In this document: positions 1 to 7,981 of the stretch, piece by piece
How the letters are laid out: each line of letters opens with the position of its first letter
Position numbering within the stretch: position 1 is the stretch's first letter
NCBI GenBank assembly: GCA_023418705.1
Contig: JAEZYZ010000222.1
Location: 1-11,075 of the forward strand
DNA: 11,075 bases
Source: Pseudomonadota bacterium
GTDB lineage: Bacteria > Myxococcota_A > Polyangia > Polyangiales > Polyangiaceae
Direction of reading: 5' to 3'
Notes under the pieces: generated by a model
Database searches by the model: none
Told to the model about the DNA's origin: nothing
What the model saw: only the letters and a program-made list of their open reading frames with translations
Position numbers and translations under genes: made by a program

Positions 1-541
1 CCGCCGCGCCGCGGCGATCCGGCGGCGGCACGGCGCCGGCGCTCGCGAGCAGCGCTTGAAGGCCCAAAGGCGCGAGCTCTTCGGTGAGCCGCCCGAGGGG
101 CTCGGTCTCCTCCGCCGGCGCGCGGCGTGCCAGCGCCCGCAGCGTGCTCGTCACGCGGTCGAGCAGCGCCGTCGACGTCGAGCCGCGGGTCTCCAAAATG
201 CCGCGCGCGGCGTCTCGCAAGCGCTGCAGCGCGGCTTGCTCGTGAGTGGCGGCCTGGTCGAGCGCGCTGCGCCCTCGGCCTGCGAGCACCTCCCTTTGGG
301 CGGCGTGCAGGCGCGACCCCGCCTCGAGCAGCTCGTCGAAGCGCGCGCGCTCCACGCGAAACAGCTGGTTGACGGCCCAGGCCGGCACGGAGGGTTTCTT
401 CAGGGCGCGAACGGCCGTGGCCGCTGCGCGGTCGCGTTTGGACAGCTCGCTGGCCAGCCGGTTGCGCTCGGCCGTGAAGTGCTCGAGCGGCAGACCGTAG
501 AGCGCGTCGATGCGTGGCTCGAGATCGTCGGGAACGCTCAT
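1..541 (-). CDS. Conserved hypothetical protein, N-terminal part (runs off left edge)
   Basis: An open frame without stops runs from an ATG at 541 to the window edge, giving 180 residues. The start is supported by a weak GGTGA-type ribosome site about 6 nt upstream. The N-terminus has a segment around residues 13-25 (DALYGLPLEHFTA) and another around 49-61 (KKPSVPAWAVNQL). From memory this combination is typical of an uncharacterised family seen in actinobacteria and myxobacteria, whose members start with a similar 'LY-x-PxxEF-xxRN-xL' region. The rest is alanine-, arginine- and glutamate-rich and strongly helical, probably coiled coil or a helical bundle, with no signal peptide or membrane segment visible. 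Function is unknown. It lies downstream of the SRP RNA gene on the same strand, but nothing shows a functional link. The C-terminus is missing because of the window edge, not a visible mutation. Confidence 0.75.
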   Translation of the reverse strand, partial: MSVPDDLEPRIDALYGLPLEHFTAERNRLASELSKRDRAAATAVRALKKPSVPAWAVNQLFRVERARFDELLEAGSRLHAAQREVLAGRGRSALDQAATHEQAALQRLRDAARGILETRGSTSTALLDRVTSTLRALARRAPAEETEPLGRLTEELAPLGLQALLASAGAVPPPDRRGAA

Positions 542-630
542 CGGCTCTCACCAACGGGTACGGTGTGCCCACGGCGAGCGCTGGTGTCAGCCCCACTCGC
601 CGCTGACGCCCAGGCGCCGGGGGACAAAAT

Positions 631-722
631 GGGAAGGGCCCACCACACTCGCCTTCCTCTACCGTTGCTTCCTTCCGGACCTGGCGGGGTTCGAGGCGCG
701 CAGTTGGCGGGCCCACAACAGG
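631..722 (-). ncRNA. ffs: Signal recognition particle RNA, bacterial small (4.5S) type
   Basis: The minus strand carries the signature AGGTCCGGAAGGAAGCA (complement of 666-682), which is the apical hairpin and asymmetric loop of domain IV, where Ffh binds. The terminal helix closes exactly: minus-strand GGGCCCGCCA (complement of 705-714) pairs with TGGTGGGCCC (complement of 636-645), ten pairs with one G-U. This gives a small SRP RNA of roughly 80-100 nt without an Alu domain. The ends are approximate. The RNA works with Ffh to deliver nascent membrane and secreted proteins to the translocon. In many bacteria ffs lies beside dnaX; here neither neighbour is dnaX. A TTTT run lies just past the 3' end (complement of 626-629). 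Confidence 0.93.
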
Positions 723-731
723 GACAAGGGT

Positions 732-761
732 TAGCTAGCAAACTCGCCGGGCCGCGTCCAG
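732..761 (-). promoter_or_regulatory. Possible promoter of the SRP RNA gene
   Basis: On the minus strand, CTGGAC (complement of 756-761) and an AT-rich island containing TAGCTA (complement of 732-737) are separated by 18 nt. They sit so that transcription would start near 725, just before the first SRP helix. The -35-like box is fair, the -10-like box is a poor match to TATAAT, and the main support is position plus the local drop in GC. Confidence 0.25.
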
Positions 762-874
762 GGCGGCGGTGGCCGGCCGCTTGGCTTGACCGGCCACGCA
801 CCCCGGGCGCATCCGTGCAATACTTGGAAGAGCTCACGGGTTGCCTCCTGCCGGCTTCCGTCCGGCCGCCTCCG

Positions 875-1636
875 ATGCAGCATTTCGTCCGACCGCCGCT
901 CCGAGTCCGCCTGTTGTCCTGGCTGCCCTTCGTGACGTCCGCGGCGCTGGTGGCCTTCGCGATCCAGCTCGCCCTGACGCGGCCGCTGACCGCGGCGATC
1001 GTCATCACGCTGAGCGCCTTGGTGCTGGCGCCTCAGCTGCTGGCGCGCCGGCGTGCGCGCCGGCTCTTGATGTCCGGCGACATCCCGGCCGTGCTCGCGG
1101 CCTGGAACCACGCGCTCGATCGCGTCCCGCACCCGGAGACGATGGTGCCGCTGGTCCGCGCGACCGCCTTCGCGGCCTACGGCCTGACCGAGCCCGCCCG
1201 CGCGGCCCTGGAGCGGGCGCGCCGCGGTCCCGCCTGGGAGGCCGCGCTCGAGCAACGGCTGTTCGTCGAGACGCTGCTCGACGCCTTCGAGGGCGAGCGG
1301 GAGTCGGCGGTGCAGAAAGCAGCGGTGATCGAGCGGCTGCCGTTGCCGCCGGCCGGTCCCGTCATGCGGGCCCGGATCGCCGGGCTGCGGGCGGCGGTCG
1401 GCGCGCTGGCGCGGGCGTTCGCGCGCTCCCCGCGCGCCGGGGACGTGCGGGTGCTGGAGACCGCGGCGCGCGGCAATCCGCTCGTGTTCTGGGCCATGCA
1501 GTACGCCGCGGCCGTGGTGCACGTCGAGCGCGGTGCCCACGACCGCGCCCGTCAGATCCTCGCCAAGGCGCCCGCCTGGCCCGAGTCCAGCGCCTTCAAC
1601 CACTTCGACGCGGAGCTGCGGGCGCTGTTGCAGTAG
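875..1636 (+). CDS. Small membrane protein with helical-repeat-like cytoplasmic or periplasmic tail
   Basis: The predicted protein has 253 residues. Two hydrophobic segments, about residues 13-34 and 38-57, form a membrane hairpin followed by a basic patch (ARRRARR, 57-63), which suggests the tail is cytoplasmic by the positive-inside rule. Residues 64-253 are amphipathic helices with alternating Ala/Leu/Arg, including a stretch around 95-115 (RATAFAAYGLTEPARAAL) and one around 208-231 that look like degenerate tetratricopeptide (TPR) units. I do not recognise a named family. The frame is open far upstream, but that upstream part covers the SRP RNA and reads as nonsense, so the ATG at 875 is preferred although it lacks a clear ribosome site; an in-frame GTG at 815 is an alternative. 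It converges with pccB, leaving only 29 nt between stop codons. Function is unknown; a scaffold role is only a guess from the helical repeats. Confidence 0.8.
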   Translation: MQHFVRPPLRVRLLSWLPFVTSAALVAFAIQLALTRPLTAAIVITLSALVLAPQLLARRRARRLLMSGDIPAVLAAWNHALDRVPHPETMVPLVRATAFAAYGLTEPARAALERARRGPAWEAALEQRLFVETLLDAFEGERESAVQKAAVIERLPLPPAGPVMRARIAGLRAAVGALARAFARSPRAGDVRVLETAARGNPLVFWAMQYAAAVVHVERGAHDRARQILAKAPAWPESSAFNHFDAELRALLQ

Positions 1637-1665
1637 GGCGGGGACCCGCGCGCAGCGCCCGTGCC

Positions 1666-3222
<1,557 letters not shown>

Positions 3223-3227
3223 GCCCA

Positions 3228-3233
3228 CCTTCT
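3228..3233 (-). promoter_or_regulatory. Ribosome binding site of pccB
   Basis: AGAAGG on the minus strand lies 5 nt before the ATG at 3222. It overlaps the alternative GTG at 3226-3228, which favours the ATG as the true start. Confidence 0.6.
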
Positions 3234-3278
3234 AGCGCCTTTCGGGCGGTCGAGGGGAAACGGTGGGGGTGGCGCTCC

Positions 3279-3294
3279 GGCGCGCCGCCGCGCC
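3279..3294 (-). other. GC-only stem-loop between phosphoesterase gene and pccB
   Basis: Six perfect pairs (GGCGCG with CGCGCC) enclose a 4-nt loop in the 169-nt gap between the two genes. No T-run follows, so it is not a standard terminator, and such inverted repeats are common by chance in DNA this GC-rich. Apart from this I see no gene or clear promoter in the gap. Confidence 0.2.
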
Positions 3295-3391
3295 TCCCGG
3301 GCCGATGCGCCCGTGACGTGCAGGCCGCCGTCTCGAGCCCGCTGCCGACGCGCCGTGCGCACAGGCAGCCGCGCCCGGCGCTCGACCCGCG

Positions 3392-4129
3392 TCAGACGCC
3401 GATGAAGAGCCGGTGGGCGAAGTTGCGCTCGAGCTTGGCGCGCAACACCTTGTCCGCGGCGGTCTCGATGTCGTATTCGACGCGCTTGAACTCGAAGCGC
3501 TTTCGGTTCGAGTCGTACACCGTGTAGCTGGCGCGGTTGTCGTAGTCGCGCGGCTGCCCGACCGATCCGACGCTGACGATGTACTTCTTTTGGGGCTCGA
3601 GGTCGAAGTCGATCGGGGGCAGCTCTTCGACGCTGTCGCGGGTGAGCGCGAAGACTTTGCACAGGTGCGAGTGCCCGATCAGCGTGATGTGCCCGAGCTG
3701 GTCGTAGATGGGCAGGCATTCGCGCGCCTGCTCGGGGGCGAAGATGTACTCGAACTCTTCCAGGCGGATGGGCGAGCCGTGGCAGAGCTGGACGTCGACG
3801 TCTTCGAGCTTGATCTGGTAGGGCAAGCCGCGCAGCCACGCCATGTTGGTCTCGGACAAGACCTGCGCGTGCAGATCGAGCGCCTGGCGGGCCGCCTCGT
3901 AGTAGTACGAGTAGTCCATGCGTCCGGCGACCGCGGCGTCGTGGTTGCCGAGGATCGTGGCTTTGACCAGGCCGCGCACGACATCGGCGCACTCGTTGGG
4001 CGACCCGCCGTAGCCCACGGTGTCGCCCAGACAGTAATAGTCGTCGATGACCTCGTCCCCGAAGGCTTCCAGGACGGCACTCAGCGCTTCGTAGTTGGCG
4101 TGGATGTCGCTCAGGATGCCCAGGCGCAT
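3392..4129 (-). CDS. Calcineurin-like metallophosphoesterase (YfcE/MJ0936-type)
   Basis: This 245-residue protein has every metal-site motif of the calcineurin-like fold in order: SDIHAN with Asp8 and His10, GDTVGYGGSPNE with Asp36, GNHD with Asn62 and His63, CHGSP with His117, and GHSH with His153 and His155. The SVGSVGQPRD stretch near residue 190 is also usual in this subfamily. It should be a soluble two-metal phosphoesterase or phosphodiesterase; the natural substrate cannot be read from the sequence. The start is set at ATG 4129 because the family begins almost directly with the 'M-R-xxxxSDIH' strand. Upstream in-frame codons to 4192 would add an unlikely leader. There is no good ribosome site; a TAAGGT hexamer (complement of 4143-4148) could be a -10 element giving a very short leader. 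It precedes pccB on the same strand by 169 nt, so co-transcription is possible but unproven. Confidence 0.92.
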   Translation of the reverse strand: MRLGILSDIHANYEALSAVLEAFGDEVIDDYYCLGDTVGYGGSPNECADVVRGLVKATILGNHDAAVAGRMDYSYYYEAARQALDLHAQVLSETNMAWLRGLPYQIKLEDVDVQLCHGSPIRLEEFEYIFAPEQARECLPIYDQLGHITLIGHSHLCKVFALTRDSVEELPPIDFDLEPQKKYIVSVGSVGQPRDYDNRASYTVYDSNRKRFEFKRVEYDIETAADKVLRAKLERNFAHRLFIGV

Positions 4130-4166
4130 GGTTGGACTGGCAACCTTAACACGCCCGAGCAGGATG

Positions 4167-4179
4167 TGACGCAACGTCA
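4167..4179. promoter_or_regulatory. Small palindrome in divergent intergenic region
   Basis: TGACG-caa-CGTCA is a perfect inverted repeat with 5-bp arms, lying 38 nt upstream of the phosphoesterase ATG and about 55 nt upstream of the divergent promoter's -35 box. The position suits an operator, but arms this short are expected by chance in a region of this size. Confidence 0.2.
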
Positions 4180-4234
4180 GCCTTGTCGGCACGTTGAAGG
4201 GGTCGAAACTCGCCGAATCGGCTGTGGGGCCGGA

Positions 4235-4263
4235 TTGTCCGGCGCTGGCGCGGGCATTAGAGT
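4235..4263 (+). promoter_or_regulatory. Sigma-70-like promoter, probably driving a leaderless transcript
   Basis: TTGTCC (4235-4240, four of six to TTGACA) and TAGAGT (4258-4263, four of six to TATAAT including the key first T, second A and last T) are separated by exactly 17 nt. The next GTG begins 7 nt after the -10 box, which is where transcription would be expected to start. No ribosome binding site precedes that GTG. Confidence 0.5.
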
Positions 4264-4269
4264 CGCGCG

Positions 4270-4905
4270 GTGAGCAGCGACGAAGATTCCGGCGATTCGC
4301 AGGAGATGAGCGGCAGGGGGGCCTATGGCCCGGAGGTCGACGTCCCCGAGCCCCTGGCGGAGCTCGTGGTGGCGTGTCGGAACTACGTGCACCAGGCGCT
4401 CGGCGTGGCGCTCGATTTTCAGCCCGAGACGCTGCCGCTCCTCGACCACTACCTCGAGCGGTCTCGCGAGGAGCTCTTGGGGCGGCCAGAGGTGGCCGAG
4501 TTGACGTTGCGAGCCGCCGGCGCCTACTTCGGAGAGGTCGCGCGGCGGCACGTCGGGGGCTTTTGGCTGGTCCCGGGCCCGAACGTGCACGACTGGGCCG
4601 TCTGCGGACGGCACGCCTTCGTCTCGTTCAACCCCGTCGGGGCGGCCTACGACGCCCTCTACCAGAGCTCGGAGCACCCCGGGCCGAGCGCCCACATGCG
4701 CTTCGCGCCCGACGAGCGAGAGCTGGTGCTGGCGCGCTTGGGGACGATCGAGGTGGACGAGGAGGAGTACTTCCTGCTGACGACCCGGCTCGAGGCGCTC
4801 GAGATCGCGGTCGAGGCGCTGCGCCGTCACCTGGAGGACCGCGGCTACGGGGACACGGAGTTTGCGGAGGACGACTACCTGCAGGAGATGAAGGGCTTCG
4901 TGTGA
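4270..4905 (+). CDS. Acidic conserved hypothetical protein
   Basis: The predicted protein has 211 residues with no signal peptide or membrane segment, so it is probably cytoplasmic. The first 28 residues are acidic and look disordered. The folded part begins near residue 30 with alternating helices (LAELVVACRNYV; LPLLDHYLERSREELL) and a central segment FWLVPGPNVHDWAVCGRHAFVSFNP (98-122) that looks like the conserved core, with Trp, His and Asp residues that could be structural or functional. The C-terminus is a helical, Glu-rich tail. I do not recognise a named family. The start is GTG at 4270, chosen because a promoter ends 6 nt before it. An ATG at 4306 follows AGGAG with zero spacing, so it is less attractive as a start. 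It diverges from the phosphoesterase gene and converges with the lipoprotein gene, 37 nt apart. Confidence 0.85.
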   Translation: MSSDEDSGDSQEMSGRGAYGPEVDVPEPLAELVVACRNYVHQALGVALDFQPETLPLLDHYLERSREELLGRPEVAELTLRAAGAYFGEVARRHVGGFWLVPGPNVHDWAVCGRHAFVSFNPVGAAYDALYQSSEHPGPSAHMRFAPDERELVLARLGTIEVDEEEYFLLTTRLEALEIAVEALRRHLEDRGYGDTEFAEDDYLQEMKGFV

Positions 4906-4942
4906 GGCCCGGTCGAGCTACGACGGCCGATCGCTCGCCGCG

Positions 4943-6223
4943 TCACTCCGGCGATCCAGCGTCGGGTTCCTGACCGTAGCGCACCCGCGCCGGCAGATGA
5001 ATCACACTCGGCGGTTCGACCTCGGTGCCGAAGAAGTCGCGCCAGCCGATGTGGTAGCGGCCAGCGCGTGGGCCGACCAGGTGTTGCTCCGACTTCGCGC
5101 GCACCCAGGCCACCGCCACGCCGTCCAGCAGGACGTAGCGCAGCAGGTCCGAGTGATTTTCGGCGATCAGGCCCTCGCCGGGGGCGCCCTTGGGCAAGCT
5201 GTCGGGCACGACCGCGCTCCGTCGCAAGCGCACCAGGTCGTCGCGGGACGTGATGACGCCGGCCGCCTGCGGTGGCAGCTCGCCCAGCGCGAACTGCGCG
5301 CCAACCGGCGGGAAGAAGAGGTCGGCCAGCGTCAGCTCCTGCCGTCGCATCACGGCGCTGACTTCGAAGTCGATCCTCCCGCCGCCCGCCCAGGCGAAGC
5401 TCGCCTTCAGCGGAAGATCGGAGTCCTGGCAGGTCTGTACCGGCTCGGCGGCGATGAGCTCCACCAGCACGCGGCACAACAGGGGCGCGCCCTCCCCGGC
5501 CCCGGGAACGGCAGCGCGCTCCAACGACAGCTTGCCGGTCTTGGTGGTGAGCTCCACCCGATCCGTCGCGAACCCGAGGTGTCTCCCGCGGCCTGCGGGC
5601 TCGATTTCGGGCTCGACCAGCGGTGTCACGTCCGCTCGGCGCTCGCCGAGCAAGGCGCGCAGCGATCCGGAGGGCAAGACACGGTAGCGTTGCCTGTCCG
5701 GCCAGACCAACGCGTAGCCGATGGCGTCCCGGGACGCGCGGAGCTCGGTGCCCTCGGGCACCGGATACGCCGGAGAGTCGAAGACGAGGCGCATGCGGCC
5801 AGCGGCGGCGACATCGACCGTCGCGCCGAGCGAGCTCTTCTTGCGAGCGGCGTCGAGCGCCTCCGGGTCGAGCTCAGCGACGCCGATCGGCGCGGGCAGA
5901 TCGTGCCAGATGAAGCGCGCCGACAGCGTCACGCCCGGCGCGTCGCGCAGCGTGAGCAGGTCGCGCCCGATGGGCTGATCTTCGCGCAAGACGACGGGAT
6001 CGCGCGGGCCCGCGTCCGGCAGGCTGCCTCGCCCGCCCGCGTCCGCGCTGCGAGGGGGACGGCGCACGCCCCCCAGCTCCGCGCCCGACGCCAGCGGCGC
6101 GGGCTTGATGCTGGCGTTGGGGCTCGGCTCCGGCGGCGCGGCGTCCGGAGCTTCGGTGGGCGGATCGACGCAGCCCGTCGAGATGACGAGCAGGGGGATC
6201 CCCAGCGCCGCCGAGCCGCGCAC
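4943..6223 (-). CDS. Lipoprotein of unknown function, coupled to pyrD
   Basis: This 426-residue protein begins with a short signal peptide (basic Arg2, hydrophobic 5-15) ending in the lipobox-like ISTGC, with Cys18 as the predicted lipidated residue. Residues 19-80 form a Pro/Ala/Ser-rich linker of the sort that tethers a domain to the envelope. From about residue 85 to the end there is a folded, beta-rich region with no family I recognise. It contains two cysteines near residues 250 and 265 (LLCRVLVEL and VQTCQDSD), which could form a disulfide in the periplasm, and a well-ordered C-terminal stretch (GPRAGRYHIGWRDFFG) near residue 395. The GTG start at 6223 has AGGAG 7 nt upstream and lies 1 nt past the pyrD stop codon, so it is probably translated from the pyr mRNA. 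No role in pyrimidine synthesis is evident from the sequence; it may simply ride on the operon. Confidence 0.85.
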   Translation of the reverse strand: MRGSAALGIPLLVISTGCVDPPTEAPDAAPPEPSPNASIKPAPLASGAELGGVRRPPRSADAGGRGSLPDAGPRDPVVLREDQPIGRDLLTLRDAPGVTLSARFIWHDLPAPIGVAELDPEALDAARKKSSLGATVDVAAAGRMRLVFDSPAYPVPEGTELRASRDAIGYALVWPDRQRYRVLPSGSLRALLGERRADVTPLVEPEIEPAGRGRHLGFATDRVELTTKTGKLSLERAAVPGAGEGAPLLCRVLVELIAAEPVQTCQDSDLPLKASFAWAGGGRIDFEVSAVMRRQELTLADLFFPPVGAQFALGELPPQAAGVITSRDDLVRLRRSAVVPDSLPKGAPGEGLIAENHSDLLRYVLLDGVAVAWVRAKSEQHLVGPRAGRYHIGWRDFFGTEVEPPSVIHLPARVRYGQEPDAGSPE

Positions 6224-6224
6224 G

Positions 6225-7142
6225 TCAGAGCTCCTGGCGCGCCCGCCCCACCAGATCTCGAACCCGGAGCTGGCGCTGCTCGCAGTACGCCTCGATCCCG
6301 CGCAGCACCTTCTGCGCCGCGCACGGGTCGGAGAAGTTGGCGGTCCCGACCTGAACGGCGGATGCGCCGGCCAGCAAAAACTCGATCGCGTCGCGGGCGT
6401 TGAAGATCCCCCCGATGCCGATGATCGGGATCGAGACCGCTCCGGCCAGCTCCCAGACGATGCGCACGGCGATCGGACGCAGCGCGGGGCCGCTGAACCC
6501 GCCCGTACGGTTGGCGAGCCTGAGCTTTTGCGTGTCCGGATCGATCGACATGCCGCGGATGGTGTTGATCGCGGTCAGGGCGTCGGCGCCCGCCGCCTCA
6601 CACGCCCGCGCGACCTCGAGGATGTCGCCCGCCTCCGGGCTCATCTTGACCCAGACCGGCAGCCGCGTGGCGGCCTTGACGGCCGCGGTCACCTGCGCGC
6701 TGAGGCGCGGATCTTTGCCGAACTCGATGCCCCCATGGGTCACGTTGGGGCACGACACGTTGAGCTCGATCGCGTGCACGCCGGTCTCGCCGTCGAGCCG
6801 CCGGGCGATCGCCACGAAGTCTTCGACGCTGCTGGCGAAGATGTTGGCGACGACGGTGACCCCGCGTTGCCGCAACACCGGGAGCTTGTCGCGGCAGAAG
6901 GCCTCGACCCCGACGTTGGCGAGCCCGATGGCGTTGAGCATCCCGGCAGGGGTCTCGCAAATGCGCTCCGGCGGGTTGCCCGGGCGCGGGTGCAGGCTAA
7001 GCCCCTTGGTGCAGATCCCTCCGAGCTCGGCGACATCGAAGAAGTCGTCGTACTCCAGGCCGTAGCCGAAACAGCCCGAGGCCGTCAGCACCGGGTTTTT
7101 CAGCTCCAGGCTGCCGATGTCGAGAGACAGGGTGGAGCTCAC
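6225..7142 (-). CDS. pyrD: Dihydroorotate dehydrogenase, class 1B catalytic subunit
   Basis: This 305-residue protein has the normal length for PyrD class 1B. It oxidises dihydroorotate to orotate with FMN, the fourth step of pyrimidine synthesis, in the cytoplasm. Visible marks are NPVLTASGCFGYG (16-28), TKGLSLHPRPGNPPER (45-60), TPAGMLNAIGLANVG (64-78), ELNVSCPNV (126-134) and the FMN phosphate-binding segments GIGGI (242-246) and VGTANF (265-270). Cys131 in NVSCPN is the catalytic base of class 1 enzymes; class 2 has Ser there. Together with the adjacent pyrK this assigns the heterotetrameric, NAD-linked 1B form rather than the quinone-linked class 2. The start is GTG at 7142, overlapping the pyrK stop as GTGA, with GAGGAAG 5 nt before it. 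A longer open frame upstream is only pyrK read out of frame. Confidence 0.97.
   Translation of the reverse strand: MSSTLSLDIGSLELKNPVLTASGCFGYGLEYDDFFDVAELGGICTKGLSLHPRPGNPPERICETPAGMLNAIGLANVGVEAFCRDKLPVLRQRGVTVVANIFASSVEDFVAIARRLDGETGVHAIELNVSCPNVTHGGIEFGKDPRLSAQVTAAVKAATRLPVWVKMSPEAGDILEVARACEAAGADALTAINTIRGMSIDPDTQKLRLANRTGGFSGPALRPIAVRIVWELAGAVSIPIIGIGGIFNARDAIEFLLAGASAVQVGTANFSDPCAAQKVLRGIEAYCEQRQLRVRDLVGRARQEL
6231..6235 (-). promoter_or_regulatory. Ribosome binding site of the lipoprotein gene
   Basis: AGGAG on the minus strand lies inside the last codons of pyrD, 7 nt before the GTG at 6223. It supports that unusual start and translation of the lipoprotein from the pyrD message. Confidence 0.6.
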
Positions 7143-7981
7143 AGCGGCTTCCTCACTGGCGCGAAGGCCTTGCGGGGCGCGTGGTCGGCGCGGGACCAGT
7201 CGATGCGGCGGGCGTCGAGGCAGGGCCCCTCCATGCAGGCGTACAGGTACTTGCCCTCGGTCGTGGGCACCGGGCAACCCAGGCAGACGCCGTAGCCGCA
7301 CGCCATCGGCGTCTCGAGCGAGGCCTCGCAGGGCACGTCCCGGGCGGCGCAGATCTCGGCCACCTTGGCCATCATGCGGTCGGGGCCGCAGGTGTAGGCC
7401 TCCATGTCCTTGCCCAAGAGCTCGCCGAGCACGTCGGTCACCCTGCCGCGCACGCCGCGCGAACCGTCCTCGGTCGTGACGTGCAGGTCGGCGATGTCGG
7501 ACAGCTCGTCATCGAGCGGAAGGTCGCGCTCGGTGCGGCCGCCGTAGATCGCGATCGGACGGTGCCCCGCCGCGGCCAGCGCCTGCGCGAAGAAGAGCAG
7601 CGGCGCGATGCCGACCCCGCCGGCGACCAGGATCTGTTGCCGTCCGGGCGTCGGCGGTCGCCAGCAGTTGCCGAGCGGGCCGAGCAGCGCGAACGGCTCG
7701 CCGGGCTCCGCGCGCGCCATGCGCCGCGTGCCCTCGCCGATGACCTTGATCAGGATCGACGGCCGGGTGCCGCCGGACAGGTAGCTCATCGGTCGGGGCA
7801 GGAGGGGGGCGTCCCCCCATTCGGCGCCCCGCACCATGCAGAACTGGCCCGGCAGCGCGGCCTGCCCGTCGGGGTCGTCGAAGGTGAGCACGTGGTAGCT
7901 CTCACCGATGCTCTCGCGCCGCAGCAGCGCGACGGTGGCGAGGCGGCGGCCGCGCCCGTCCGGGGTCGAAGATGGGGTCAC
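7139..7981 (-). CDS. pyrK: Dihydroorotate dehydrogenase electron transfer subunit
   Basis: This 280-residue protein carries FAD and a [2Fe-2S] cluster and passes electrons from the FMN of PyrD to NAD+. The order of domains is classic for the ferredoxin-reductase-like family: the FAD-binding RPMSY (63-67), GEGT (82-85) and GPLGN (101-105), the nucleotide-binding VAGGVGIAPLLFF (119-131) and IYGGRTERDL (145-154), TCGPDRMM (197-204), then the cluster cysteines C228-x4-C233-x2-C236-x12-C249 in MACGYGVCLGC and ACMEGPC. All four ligands are present. The start is GTG at 7981, which overlaps the upstream rimI stop as GTGA; GGAG lies 10 nt upstream. The much longer open frame reaching 8398 is rimI read out of frame. 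The 4-nt overlap with pyrD fits equal production of the two subunits. Confidence 0.97.
   Translation of the reverse strand: MTPSSTPDGRGRRLATVALLRRESIGESYHVLTFDDPDGQAALPGQFCMVRGAEWGDAPLLPRPMSYLSGGTRPSILIKVIGEGTRRMARAEPGEPFALLGPLGNCWRPPTPGRQQILVAGGVGIAPLLFFAQALAAAGHRPIAIYGGRTERDLPLDDELSDIADLHVTTEDGSRGVRGRVTDVLGELLGKDMEAYTCGPDRMMAKVAEICAARDVPCEASLETPMACGYGVCLGCPVPTTEGKYLYACMEGPCLDARRIDWSRADHAPRKAFAPVRKPL
7148..7154 (-). promoter_or_regulatory. Ribosome binding site of pyrD
   Basis: GAGGAAG on the minus strand, within the last pyrK codons, lies 5 nt before the GTG at 7142. It fixes the pyrD start and shows that re-initiation at the GTGA overlap is backed by a strong site. Confidence 0.7.

Noticed and set aside
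586..607. GTCAGC...GCTGAC inverted repeat after the SRP RNA as its terminator
   Set aside because: Six pairs with a 10-nt loop and no T-run after it; too weak to call.
684..700. GGGTTCGAG resembling a tRNA T-arm
   Set aside because: It lies within the SRP RNA on the opposite strand, and no acceptor stem or anticodon arm surrounds it.
56..874. Long plus-strand open frame continuous with the membrane protein gene
   Set aside because: It runs antisense to the conserved hypothetical gene and through the SRP RNA, and its translation is Arg/Gly/Pro-rich without domain character; a high-GC shadow frame.
1636..1660. GGGCG...CGCCC repeat between converging genes as a terminator
   Set aside because: Only five pairs around a 15-nt loop and no T-run; expected by chance at this GC content.
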